The notes beneath the pieces were generated by a model. That model was not told where the DNA came from and did not search any database. It saw only the letters and a list, made by a program, of their open reading frames with translations. The position numbers and the translations under genes were made by a program. From the NCBI GenBank assembly GCA_964513095.1, contig CAZELH010000025.1, forward strand, positions 1-12,189: a DNA stretch of 12,189 bases, read 5' to 3'. The stretch comes from JBDKGD01 sp964513095. GTDB taxonomy: Bacteria; Patescibacteriota; Minisyncoccia; UBA6257; 2-01-FULL-56-20. Shown here piece after piece: positions 1-6,554 of this stretch. Position 1 is the first letter of the stretch; the number at the start of each line of letters is the position of its first letter.

Positions 1-92
1 AAGGATAATAAAAGTAAGGTATAATCCGGCGTTTTTATTCATATTGATATGGGAGGAATAATAGCATTTGTCTATAGTGAAATCAAACTTTG

Positions 93-118
93 AAATACAT
101 ACGCGTATCGCAGTATTT
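93..118. repeat. Palindromic element upstream of the tRNA promoter
   Basis: A perfect 10-bp palindrome, ATACGCGTAT (99-108), is enclosed by the inverted arms AAATAC (93-98) and GTATTT (113-118). It lies about 14 bp upstream of the putative -35 box of tRNA-Lys. It could be a protein-binding site or chance in AT-rich DNA. Otherwise bases 1-131 show no supportable gene. A perfect isolated -10 hexamer TATAAT occurs at 20-25, but its -35 would fall outside the window. Confidence 0.35.
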
Positions 119-131
119 GATTTTACCGAGA

Positions 132-160
132 TTGCATTTGACTGACTTTTTATGTATAAA
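132..160 (+). promoter_or_regulatory. Putative promoter of tRNA-Lys
   Basis: A -35-like box TTGCAT (132-137, 3 of 6 consensus positions) is followed by a 17-bp spacer and a -10 box TATAAA (155-160, 5 of 6). Transcription would begin near 167, about six bases before the mature tRNA, leaving a very short 5' leader for RNase P to remove. The -35 match is weak, but the spacing and position fit. Confidence 0.5.
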
Positions 161-172
161 TAAAAGTAATTC

Positions 173-248
173 GCCCCTGTAGCTCAGTCGGTAGAGCAGC
201 TCCCTTTTAAGGAGACGGTCCGAGGTTCGATCCCTCGCGGGGGCACCA
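173..248 (+). tRNA. tRNA-Lys (anticodon UUU)
   Basis: This folds as a complete 76-nt cloverleaf. The acceptor stem pairs 173-179 with 238-244, with one T-G wobble. The D stem is GCTC/GAGC. The anticodon arm has loop CTTTTAA, giving anticodon TTT (UUU, lysine), and the T arm is CGAGG-TTCGATC-CCTCG. The discriminator base is A (245) and the CCA tail is genomically encoded (246-248). The outermost anticodon-stem pair is G·A, so that stem has four good pairs. No duplicate of its 3' end was noticed elsewhere in the window, so there is no sign that it served as an integration site here. Confidence 0.96.
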
Positions 249-252
249 GAAT

Positions 253-287
253 CGTAAAGCGTAAAACCTAAATCGTAGAACGTGAGG
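253..287. repeat. Degenerate tandem heptamer repeat
   Basis: Five consecutive 7-base units start 5 nt after the tRNA CCA end: CGTAAAG, then CGTAAAA, then CCTAAAT, then CGTAGAA, then CGTGAGG. All keep C at position 1 and T at position 3 and vary mainly toward the ends. The array is non-coding. It is similar in style, though not in sequence, to the octamer array at 7531-7565. Confidence 0.6.
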
Positions 288-317
288 TCCGCCTCCGCTA
301 GGCAAGCGGATGACGGA
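288..317. repeat. Small nested hairpin beside the heptamer repeat
   Basis: TCCGC (294-298) pairs with GCGGA (306-310) around a 7-nt loop. TCCG (288-291) can pair outside it with CGGA (314-317). No T-run follows on either strand, so it is not a convincing terminator. It could be a REP-like dispersed element or part of the same mobile spacer unit as the adjoining heptamers. The rest of 318-400 holds nothing recognisable. Confidence 0.4.
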
Positions 318-400
318 ATAAATTGTGAGAAAAAACAAAAGCATAGATTCCCGACCTACCAACGGACTCAAAAATTCAATGCTCAAGAGTAGCAAAATGT

Positions 401-1228
401 TTAATTTTTAATATGGCGCAGGGTTCTAGTTATCCTAAATTCTGGAACGAGAAATGGTGGCCAATCAAAACTCACGATAGAAAATACACTTCCGGGAAAT
501 GTTAGCAAGTAGTTATGCTTCCCCGCGGGCAGTGACACCTGCTCCATCTTCCCTTCAGTGTTCGTAAATGGAAGCGAGGCCTGTCTAGGCATCGATATCA
601 AGATGACCTTAGAATGTTCCTTAAAGAATTGTTTGAGTTGGTCACTCTTAAAATCTATGAAATCTCGGATGAGTATAAGGACATATTCTTCGTAGCCGTC
701 CACGATTTTCTTGAGACGGATCACGTCCACCGCCTTTGGAGTTAAAATAGGCTCTTTGTTTCTGGCATGGTCATAGTATTCCTTAATCTGTAGTAAATAA
801 GGATCATGTTCGGGAGATAACCGCAGTGCATCACATCCATGCGGTTTAACGTCGATAGACTTGCTCGCGATAACCCCTACATCACATGAACCGACTTCTA
901 TTGGAAGGACTACAAACAAACCCGTACCGTCGACATACTTGGGCATCTCCTCAATATATTTGAAAAGAATCGACGCAATGAAAAGTTCCTTTAAGTCTTT
1001 CCCTGTTATGTGTCTCTTCACCCCTTCAAAGCGCGTCGTAATTTTGTCATGATCCGTCAAGTTGAATATGGACTCGGTGAGAGACTTATCGTCCACGGGC
1101 ACTGCTGCAAGTCCAGTTTTTCCATAACGATACATTAAAGCGGCGTGCATAAGCTCGTTATAAACTGCTTGAGCGTTGGCACGCGTTCCTTTTTGGCAAG
1201 AAAAGATAATATTCCAAGGTATGTACAT
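401..1228 (-). CDS. Hypothetical protein, 275 aa
   Basis: I do not recognise this protein. It reads uninterrupted for 275 codons from ATG at 1228 to a stop at 401, with mixed polar and hydrophobic composition typical of a soluble alpha/beta protein. There is no signal peptide and no stretch long and apolar enough for a membrane segment. A basic and aromatic C-terminus (WPPFLVPEF, then arginine-rich residues) ends the protein. No catalytic motif stands out. It lies 112 nt downstream of dnaJ on the same strand, with no terminator visible between, so read-through from the chaperone operon is possible. A weak -10-like TATAGC sits 7 nt before the ATG, but the -35 is poor. Coding potential is supported mainly by length and absence of a competing frame. 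The function is open. Confidence 0.75.
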   Translation of the reverse strand: MYIPWNIIFSCQKGTRANAQAVYNELMHAALMYRYGKTGLAAVPVDDKSLTESIFNLTDHDKITTRFEGVKRHITGKDLKELFIASILFKYIEEMPKYVDGTGLFVVLPIEVGSCDVGVIASKSIDVKPHGCDALRLSPEHDPYLLQIKEYYDHARNKEPILTPKAVDVIRLKKIVDGYEEYVLILIRDFIDFKSDQLKQFFKEHSKVILISMPRQASLPFTNTEGKMEQVSLPAGKHNYLLTFPGSVFSIVSFDWPPFLVPEFRITRTLRHIKN

Positions 1229-1340
1229 AAACTCTGCTATAAAAAATTAATTGGCCTAAATAATTTTCTTTAATTTAAACAATACAAAACCTACACCAGA
1301 CCTTAATCTTCCTTTCTCTAAATTTAATACATATCAACTC

Positions 1341-2064
1341 TTAAATATCCAAATCCTCTAATTGCTTCTTCTGCTTTGCAGATAATTTTTTTGGCGTGGT
1401 GATTGAGAAATCAACTAGCAAATCACCATGACCGGATCGGCCAAAGTGTGGCATTCCTTCGTGCTTAACACGGTATGGCTCTTTGAGATCGTGATTTTCT
1501 GGGATGTGGAATTTCACTTCCTTTCCATTTACGTTTTTAATTTGTACTTCTTTTTCAAGCAACACGTCNNNNNNNNNNNNNNNNNNNNNNNNNNNNNNNN
1601 NNNNNNNNNNNNNNNNNNNNNNNNNNNNNNNNNNNNNNNNNNNNNNNNNNNNNNNNNNNNNNNNNNNNATCGGAACCACGGTTATACGTGCGACGCTGGC
1701 TTCGACCGCCGCCACCCATTCCTTCAAAAAATGTATCGAAAATATCTCGCAAGTCACCAAAGTCACCCATTCCCGAAAATTGAGATGGGTCAAAACCGAC
1801 ATTCCACGAAAACCCGCCTTGGCTTGGATCAAATCCCGCGCCGGCGCCACCTCCAAATCCATCAGGATTACCAAACTGGTCATAATTTTTGCGCTTATTT
1901 TTATCTGAAAGCACTTGATAGGCCTCGTTTATTTCTTTAAATTTCGCTTCATCTCCGGTTGGCTTATCGGGGTGATGCTGGTGCGCTAATTTACGGTACG
2001 CCTTTTTAATATCTTCGTCCGTAGCGCCTTTTTGAACTCCTAAAATTTTATAATAGTCTTTCAT
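1341..2064 (-). CDS. dnaJ: Chaperone DnaJ (Hsp40), interrupted by an assembly gap
   Basis: DnaJ is the co-chaperone that binds unfolded clients and stimulates DnaK ATPase through its J domain. The N-terminal half shows a full J domain (residues 1 to about 65: DYYKILGV, the HPD motif inside HQHHPDKPTGDEA, then KRKNYDQFG). A glycine/phenylalanine-rich linker and a glycine-rich stretch follow, ending RGSD at the gap. After the gap, about 75 residues match the second C-terminal substrate-binding domain (VKHEGMPHFG, then GHGDLLVDFSITTPKKLS). The zinc-finger region, if present, and C-terminal domain I fall in the Ns, so class A and class B DnaJ cannot be told apart. Both gap edges lie on codon boundaries, so an intact gene needs a gap divisible by 3, which 100 is not. 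The start at 2064 is set by the canonical MKDYYKILGV. This is the last gene of the hrcA operon and may also have its own promoter (2077-2105). Confidence 0.95.
1569..1668. other. Assembly gap (100 N) inside dnaJ
   Basis: Exactly 100 Ns, a conventional scaffold placeholder. The two dnaJ halves flanking it correspond to residues on either side of the region that in full-length DnaJ holds the zinc finger and C-terminal domain I. The true missing sequence is therefore probably several hundred bases. This estimate comes from family architecture. Confidence 0.97.
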
Positions 2065-2076
2065 TGGTGTGGAAGC

Positions 2077-2105
2077 ATAATACCGACTTGTGTGTTAAAA
2101 CTCAA
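2077..2105 (-). promoter_or_regulatory. Putative internal promoter of dnaJ
   Basis: On the minus strand, TTGAGT (2105-2100, 4 of 6) is separated by exactly 17 bp from TATTAT (2082-2077, 5 of 6). The -10 ends 12 nt before the dnaJ ATG, so the transcript would have a leader of about 5 nt. The -35 overlaps the end of the upstream membrane-protein gene. It could give dnaJ expression partly independent of CIRCE control. Confidence 0.45.
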
Positions 2106-3018
2106 CTATTTCTTTCGTGACCGAGGTTGTTCCAATTTTTACAAATCCAAACGCAAGAAGCAGTTCAAATAACGCAAACGATATCACTCCGACTGCTAAC
2201 TGATAAATCCACAATGTGCTTCGAATAATGAGGAATATGAGGACTCCCCAAAATAACGGAAATACCTCTCCGAAACTTTCCTTCCATCGTGTAAGTGTTG
2301 CAACAATAAAAGTGTACAGCGTTTTTGCAAAGACTCGCTGGAATGCCGCAGGGGTTATCTCTGTTTCTCCTTGGCTTTTCAGTGACTGCTCAAGCGCCTT
2401 TTGCACCAACTGATCCTTTACCGAATCCGGCAATATTTGAAACTTCGGATTGGCAGACAATTGCGCTTTTACCAAATACTGAAACTTACTTGCCAGAAAA
2501 TCATCAACACTTTGCGCGTGACCAAACCAAGAGAAGAATACCGAAGATCCAGACAACACTTTAGTAAATTGCTCCTGTGAGATAAAGGGAGTGGTCGTAT
2601 CAACTGTTGGAATACTTACTAATACAAACGACACGACTAATCCTGTAAGCATTTGAGAAATGATCCTGCGAGAAAACGGCGCAAATCGCACTCGAATGCT
2701 GTTTTCCGCGTATTTTTGTCCCGCAATCGCGCCAAATAATAATCCAAGGAACGATGCTAGCACCGATAGACTTATGACTTTTATATCCGTCTGCCAATAC
2801 GCGCTATTCACGAGTATTGCGTACCCCAAACAGTACAGTACTATTTCCTTTGTTTTTCTCATTGTGGAAATTTCTATACAAAAGGAAATTAAAAATATCA
2901 GTAGGGCTGTTGCTAAAAACCATAATCGAAGTGGGTGCGTAAAAAATGGTGAAACAAAGTACGACACTGCCAGCGCCGCCACCGCCGTTATCACCGATGT
3001 AATAACGGCTTTATACAT
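2095..3018 (-). CDS. Polytopic membrane protein between dnaK and dnaJ, 307 aa
   Basis: I do not recognise this family. From the chosen start it has about five hydrophobic segments in the first half (residues roughly 4-22, 30-50, 59-77, 82-100 and 120-138). A polar helical region of about 110 residues follows (140-250, including residues such as KALEQSLKSQGETEI). Two more hydrophobic segments lie at about 256-270 and 274-296. It is therefore an integral membrane protein with one large soluble loop. The frame is open back to an ATG at 3147, but that start would overlap dnaK by 119 nt. The ATG at 3018 lies 10 nt past the dnaK stop and directly precedes the first membrane segment, so I chose it. 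No Shine-Dalgarno is visible. Its place inside the CIRCE-controlled operon suggests co-expression under heat stress, but a chaperone-related role is only inference. Confidence 0.85.
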   Translation of the reverse strand: MYKAVITSVITAVAALAVSYFVSPFFTHPLRLWFLATALLIFLISFCIEISTMRKTKEIVLYCLGYAILVNSAYWQTDIKVISLSVLASFLGLLFGAIAGQKYAENSIRVRFAPFSRRIISQMLTGLVVSFVLVSIPTVDTTTPFISQEQFTKVLSGSSVFFSWFGHAQSVDDFLASKFQYLVKAQLSANPKFQILPDSVKDQLVQKALEQSLKSQGETEITPAAFQRVFAKTLYTFIVATLTRWKESFGEVFPLFWGVLIFLIIRSTLWIYQLAVGVISFALFELLLAFGFVKIGTTSVTKEIVEF

Positions 3019-3028
3019 GCCAAAGGAT

Positions 3029-4939
3029 TTATGTTGACTCGGTGCTTCCTCCTTCGGCTTTTGGTTCGCCAGATTCAGGTTGCTGCTCCCCACTTGGTTG
3101 TTCGTTGGTGGCATTGGAATTACTTTGATTATACATTGCTTGACCAATTTTTTGTATCTCCGCTGTTAATGACTCCAATGCGCTTTTTATCGCCGTCATA
3201 TCTTCCCCATCTTTTACCGCCTTTACCGCATCGATTTTTTCTTGCACACTCGTGCGAATTGATGCATCGATTTTTTCTCCGGCATCTTTCAAAGATTTTT
3301 CTGCCATATACACGGTTGTTTCCGCGGTATTTTTTACCTCAATCAAATCTCGACGTGCGGCGTCTTCGGCGGCGTGATCAGCAGCTTCTTTTTTTAATTT
3401 TTCAATTTCTTCTTTTGACAAACTCGTTGAGGCTTCAATGCGCACCGACTGTGTTTTTCCCGATGCCTTATCTTTTGCAGATACATTCAAGATGCCATTC
3501 GCGTCAATATCGAACGCAACTTCAACTTGTGGCACACCTCGTGGAGATGGCGGAATGCCATCGAGGATAAAGCGACCAAGCGTCTTGTTGTCTGAGGCCA
3601 ATGGTCGTTCACCTTGGGTGATGTGCACTTCTACTGATGTTTGATTATCGGCAGCGGTTGAAAATATCTGCGATTTTGAGGTTGGGATGGTGGTATTTTT
3701 AGGAATCATCGGTGTCGCAACGCCACCCAATGTTTCAATGCTTAGCGTGAGCGGAGTAACATCAAGCAATAAAATATCTTTCACATCACCCTGCAAGATA
3801 CCTCCCTGCACTGATGCGCCAATTGCTACTACTTCGTCGGGATTAATACCCTTGTGTGGTTCTTTGCCAAACACCTTTTTTACTGCCTCGATAATGGCGG
3901 GCATACGGGTTTGACCACCAACCAATACTACTTCGTTAATGTCTTCAATTTTAAATCCGGCACCTTGTGGAGCAGGCTTCGTGACTGTTTCAATCGTTAG
4001 CTTAATCGAATGCTCGATTAAATCGTGGATCAACTCTTCTAATTTTGCCCGCGACAATTTCATCAACAAATGCTTTGGACCAGAGGCATCCGACGAAATA
4101 TATGGCAAGTTTATTTCTGTCTCGAACGCGGTTGAGAGTTCGTGCTTAGCGCGTTCTGCCGCCTCTTTCAAGCGTTGCTGAGCGAGTGGATCCTTTGAGA
4201 TATCAATCCCTTCCTGCTTCTTATATTCAGCGGCTAAAAATTCAAAAATCTTATTATCCACATCGTCACCACCCAAATGTGTATCACCACCGGTCGCTTT
4301 TACTTCAACGGTATCATCGGCGATTTCAAGCACAGAAATATCGAATGTTCCACCACCAAAATCGTACACGACGATTTTTTCGTTTTTTTGCTTATTTAAT
4401 CCATACGCAAGCGCGGCGGCAGTTGGTTCGTTAATGATACGTCGAACGGTTAATCCCGCAATTTCACCGGCATTTTTTGTTGCCTGACGCTGTGAGTCAT
4501 CGAAATACGCGGGAACGGTAATAACAGCTTCCGTTACTTTTTCACCAAGTTTTGCTTCAGCGTCGGCCTTTAATTTCGCCAAGACCATTGCACTGATCTG
4601 CTCTGGGTTGTACCACTCTTCTCCCATTTTTACCTCAATACCGCCATTACTGGCTTCGCGAATATCATACGGCAACCATGCTTTGTCCCGTTGCACGTCT
4701 TTGTCGGAAAATTTTCTTCCGATCAATCGCTTTACCGAAAAAATAGTGTTTTTTGGATTTGTAACCGATTGACGTTTTGCAAGCAACCCCACCAATCGCT
4801 CGCCGGCTTTTGATACGGCAACAATAGATGGCGTGGTGCGATTTCCTTCCGCATTTTCAAGCACACGTGGTTCGCCACTTTGGGTAATGGCGACGGCTGA
4901 ATTTGTTGTTCCCAAATCTATTCCAATTATTTTACTCAT
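3029..4939 (-). CDS. dnaK: Molecular chaperone DnaK (Hsp70)
   Basis: DnaK is the cytoplasmic ATP-driven Hsp70 that cycles on unfolded polypeptides with DnaJ and GrpE. At 636 aa it is full length. The actin-like ATPase domain shows phosphate-1 motif IGIDLGTTNSAV (residues 5-16), AVITVPAYFDDSQRQATK, phosphate-2 motif VYDFGGGTFDIS and adenosine motif VVLVGGQTRMPAI. The substrate-binding domain includes the conserved FDIDANGILNVSAKDKASGK. The helical lid follows, then a disordered tail rich in Ser, Asn, Glu and Gly that lacks the EEVD-type ending of eukaryotic cytosolic Hsp70s. The ATG at 4939 gives the standard N-terminus. grpE ends 30 nt upstream and the membrane-protein gene follows closely. 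No Shine-Dalgarno is visible. A possible extra promoter lies at 4951-4980. Confidence 0.99.
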   Translation of the reverse strand: MSKIIGIDLGTTNSAVAITQSGEPRVLENAEGNRTTPSIVAVSKAGERLVGLLAKRQSVTNPKNTIFSVKRLIGRKFSDKDVQRDKAWLPYDIREASNGGIEVKMGEEWYNPEQISAMVLAKLKADAEAKLGEKVTEAVITVPAYFDDSQRQATKNAGEIAGLTVRRIINEPTAAALAYGLNKQKNEKIVVYDFGGGTFDISVLEIADDTVEVKATGGDTHLGGDDVDNKIFEFLAAEYKKQEGIDISKDPLAQQRLKEAAERAKHELSTAFETEINLPYISSDASGPKHLLMKLSRAKLEELIHDLIEHSIKLTIETVTKPAPQGAGFKIEDINEVVLVGGQTRMPAIIEAVKKVFGKEPHKGINPDEVVAIGASVQGGILQGDVKDILLLDVTPLTLSIETLGGVATPMIPKNTTIPTSKSQIFSTAADNQTSVEVHITQGERPLASDNKTLGRFILDGIPPSPRGVPQVEVAFDIDANGILNVSAKDKASGKTQSVRIEASTSLSKEEIEKLKKEAADHAAEDAARRDLIEVKNTAETTVYMAEKSLKDAGEKIDASIRTSVQEKIDAVKAVKDGEDMTAIKSALESLTAEIQKIGQAMYNQSNSNATNEQPSGEQQPESGEPKAEGGSTEST

Positions 4940-4950
4940 ATGTGTATGTT

Positions 4951-4980
4951 AGTATATTTTTTACGAAATTTATTTTGCAA
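4951..4980 (-). promoter_or_regulatory. Putative internal promoter of dnaK
   Basis: On the minus strand, TTGCAA (4980-4975, 4 of 6) is separated by 18 bp from TATACT (4956-4951, 5 of 6). The -10 ends 11 nt before the dnaK ATG. It would give a leader of about 4-5 nt. The -35 lies inside the 3' end of grpE. AT-rich spacing makes chance matches possible. Confidence 0.35.
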
Positions 4981-5479
4981 TGCGCACCCGCGCTGGTCGA
5001 ATTACTTTTCCATGGAGACGGTAGCCGTTTTCTATCACATCCACTACGCATCCGGAAGTAATTCCGTCTGCCTCTACTTCACCAATGGTTTCTGCGACTG
5101 CCGGATCATATCCATCGCCTGCGCGTATTGGTATCATCTCCACTCCTCGTTTTCGCAACACGTCTTCAAGCTGTCCTTTTATCAGATAGATTCCCTTTTC
5201 GACTTCGCCGTTTTTTTCAGCTGTCATGATGGCAAGATGGAAACTATCGAGCACTGTAATGATATCCCTGATGATATCGACTGCGGCATATTGCGCAAAT
5301 TCTTGCATCCGCATCGCTTCTTCTTTTTTATAATTGGCGAAATCGGCTTTTGCTCTCTGCCATCCCAACAAATATTCTTGCGCTTTTTGATCGTTCGTTT
5401 CTTCAACGCTACCACCATGCTCGTTGGGATTACTTTCTATAATCTGATCATCTGATTGTGTGTTTTGTTGTTCGTCCAT
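4970..5479 (-). CDS. grpE: Nucleotide exchange factor GrpE
   Basis: GrpE is a dimeric cytoplasmic protein that releases ADP from DnaK. The 169-aa product has a disordered Gln/Asn/Glu-rich N-terminus (about 1-32) and a long coiled-coil segment (about 33-95, including RAKADFANYKKE, the family's typical helix). The C-terminal beta-wing domain carries the diagnostic GYDPAVAETIGEVEADG and ends in YRLHGKVIRPARVRIAK. It is slightly shorter than E. coli GrpE (197 aa), mostly in the N-terminal tail. It starts 20 nt after the hrcA stop and ends 30 nt before dnaK, so it is the second gene of the operon. No Shine-Dalgarno is seen before the ATG at 5479. Confidence 0.98.
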   Translation of the reverse strand: MDEQQNTQSDDQIIESNPNEHGGSVEETNDQKAQEYLLGWQRAKADFANYKKEEAMRMQEFAQYAAVDIIRDIITVLDSFHLAIMTAEKNGEVEKGIYLIKGQLEDVLRKRGVEMIPIRAGDGYDPAVAETIGEVEADGITSGCVVDVIENGYRLHGKVIRPARVRIAK

Positions 5480-5499
5480 ACTATTTTAGATAAAAATGT

Positions 5500-6228
5500 T
5501 TACTCTGATTCATGCGACCGTAAGCTTTGTAGGAGTCCAATCACCTTTCCATAATTCATTCGTTTTGGACCAACGGTGCATATATAGATAGAGCCACCGT
5601 CTGCCATTTCATAACTTGCTACAACTGCCGACACCGCTTCACTGCCAATAACTGGATTCTCTTTTCCCACAAACACCGACAGATCGGTTGCGGGAGCATC
5701 TCGAGATACGGCACGCATATGTTTTTCTAATTGTTCAAAATCATAAATAATCTTCACAATTTCATCGACATCCGGCACCGCCAGATGCGCAACAACATTG
5801 TGTAATCCGTCGGCATATAATTGTCTTTGCTGATCATCCCATACCACGCTCAATGCCTTGAGCTCGTCCGACATATGCTCAACCAATAAATCCCATGCAC
5901 GTGCTTTAAAATGATCAACTGTTTTAATATTGCTTTTTGTCACGGGAACTTTCGGACGCTGATCTGATTCCAATAAATTCCTTACGTACAACTCGTACGC
6001 TTTATTTGTTGGAACCCTCCCCGAAGAGTGATGTGGTTGAATTAAATACCCCTCCTCTTCGAGGTAATTGAGCTCATGCCTAATCATCGCTGGTTTTATG
6101 CCAAAATTATAATGGTCAAAAAGCCATGACGAACTGACTGGCTCACCCGTTTTGATGTACGCCTCCAATGCCGCATTCAAAATCGTACGGCTCCGTGAGT
6201 CAAGTTCATTTTGATTGAATGAGGTCAT
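5500..6228 (-). CDS. hrcA: Heat-inducible transcription repressor HrcA (short form)
   Basis: HrcA binds CIRCE operators and represses class I heat-shock genes. The classical model is that it needs the GroEL chaperonin to stay active. The 242-aa product begins with a winged-helix domain (residues about 8-80: SRTILNAALEAYIKTGEPVSS, then IRHELNYLEEEGYLIQPHHSSGRVPTNKAY). It ends in the conserved GPKRMNYGKVIGLLQSL. It is about 100 residues shorter than most HrcA proteins, apparently in the middle GAF-like and inserted dimerisation region. Both ends are intact, so it is a compact form and not a truncation. It is the first gene of its own operon with a CIRCE 20 bp upstream of the ATG, so negative autoregulation is expected. 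The -10 box is only 9 nt from the ATG and no Shine-Dalgarno exists. Confidence 0.96.
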   Translation of the reverse strand: MTSFNQNELDSRSRTILNAALEAYIKTGEPVSSSWLFDHYNFGIKPAMIRHELNYLEEEGYLIQPHHSSGRVPTNKAYELYVRNLLESDQRPKVPVTKSNIKTVDHFKARAWDLLVEHMSDELKALSVVWDDQQRQLYADGLHNVVAHLAVPDVDEIVKIIYDFEQLEKHMRAVSRDAPATDLSVFVGKENPVIGSEAVSAVVASYEMADGGSIYICTVGPKRMNYGKVIGLLQSLRSHESE

Positions 6229-6237
6229 ACGCTTTAT

Positions 6238-6265
6238 ATTTTAATCTTTAGCAATCTCATGTCAA
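6238..6265 (-). promoter_or_regulatory. Putative hrcA operon promoter overlapping CIRCE
   Basis: On the minus strand a perfect consensus -35, TTGACA (6265-6260), lies inside the CIRCE spacer. A 16-bp spacer leads to TAAAAT (6243-6238, 5 of 6). The -10 ends 9 nt before the hrcA ATG, so transcription would start about 1-3 nt before the start codon. HrcA bound to CIRCE would cover the -35 and block RNA polymerase. Confidence 0.75.
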
Positions 6266-6274
6266 GAGTGCTAA
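6248..6274. promoter_or_regulatory. CIRCE operator (HrcA binding site)
   Basis: TTAGCAATC (6248-6256), a 9-base spacer, then GAGTGCTAA (6266-6274). This matches the CIRCE consensus TTAGCACTC-N9-GAGTGCTAA with one mismatch in the left arm. It stands 20 bp upstream of hrcA, as expected, and overlaps the promoter -35. Confidence 0.95.
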
Positions 6275-6529
6275 TAGTGGAAATCATAAATCGTGTAGCG
6301 TGCAACTCTCGAAAACACCGCGATTGGATGGAAAGTTGGCACGATGCAGTACCTTGGAAAACCAATCTTGTATCTCCATCACACAGACGCAGAAAAACAA
6401 TTACCCCCTTTTCTGCATTCAAACCCAAACATTGTGATTGGCAAATACCACTCCGCACAAAATCTCGAATCAATTATTGATTCGTTTTTTTCGAAATATT
6501 TTCACATATCACGCTCAGTGCTTGTGTAA
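6259..6529 (+). pseudogene. Probable remnant of a nucleoside 2-deoxyribosyltransferase-like gene
   Basis: The frame from a TAG at 6296-6298 to the stop at 6529 encodes, from about 6302, residues such as IGWKVGTMQYLGKPILYL, then LHSNPNIVIGKYHSAQNLES and IIDSFF. This resembles the last third of the nucleoside 2-deoxyribosyltransferase/DNPH1-like family (G-Y-E-I-G-x-A, then GKPVL-L, then GNPN, then a closing II-FF helix). The catalytic glutamate of GYEIG is lysine here. Upstream, another frame gives SRVLIVEIIN, resembling the preceding strand, so a frameshift near 6300 is suspected. The N-terminal half is absent because CIRCE and hrcA begin there. The only ATG in the main frame (6344) would give 61 aa. 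An intrinsic terminator follows 25 nt after the stop, consistent with a once-transcribed gene. The family match is from memory, so certainty is moderate. Confidence 0.45.
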
Positions 6530-6554
6530 ATGTTATTTCTTCACACAACAACAC

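Noticed and set aside
253..287. CRISPR array
   Set aside because: The units are 7 bases long, contiguous and degenerate, with no spacers. The same applies to 7531-7565, and no cas genes are present.
207..395. 62-aa minus-strand reading frame ending in CPREGSNLGPSP
   Set aside because: Its C-terminal part is the antisense of tRNA-Lys. Such WCPREGSNLGPSP-type endings are a common artefact of reading tRNA genes backwards.
1341..1883. 180-aa continuous frame spanning the Ns
   Set aside because: It joins the true dnaJ C-terminus to an out-of-frame reading of the dnaJ N-terminal half. The join exists only because 100 Ns translate without stops.
3019..3147. Longer start (ATG at 3147 or 3114) for the membrane protein
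   Set aside because: Either start lies deep inside dnaK. The extra residues are the polar dnaK tail read in another frame, and no ribosome signal supports them.
3031..3570. 179-aa plus-strand frame opposite dnaK
   Set aside because: Antisense shadow of dnaK with Leu/Arg/Pro/Ser-rich low-complexity composition.
4940..5455. 171-aa plus-strand frame opposite grpE
   Set aside because: Antisense shadow of a clear grpE gene; its Cys/Phe/His-rich composition has no domain logic.
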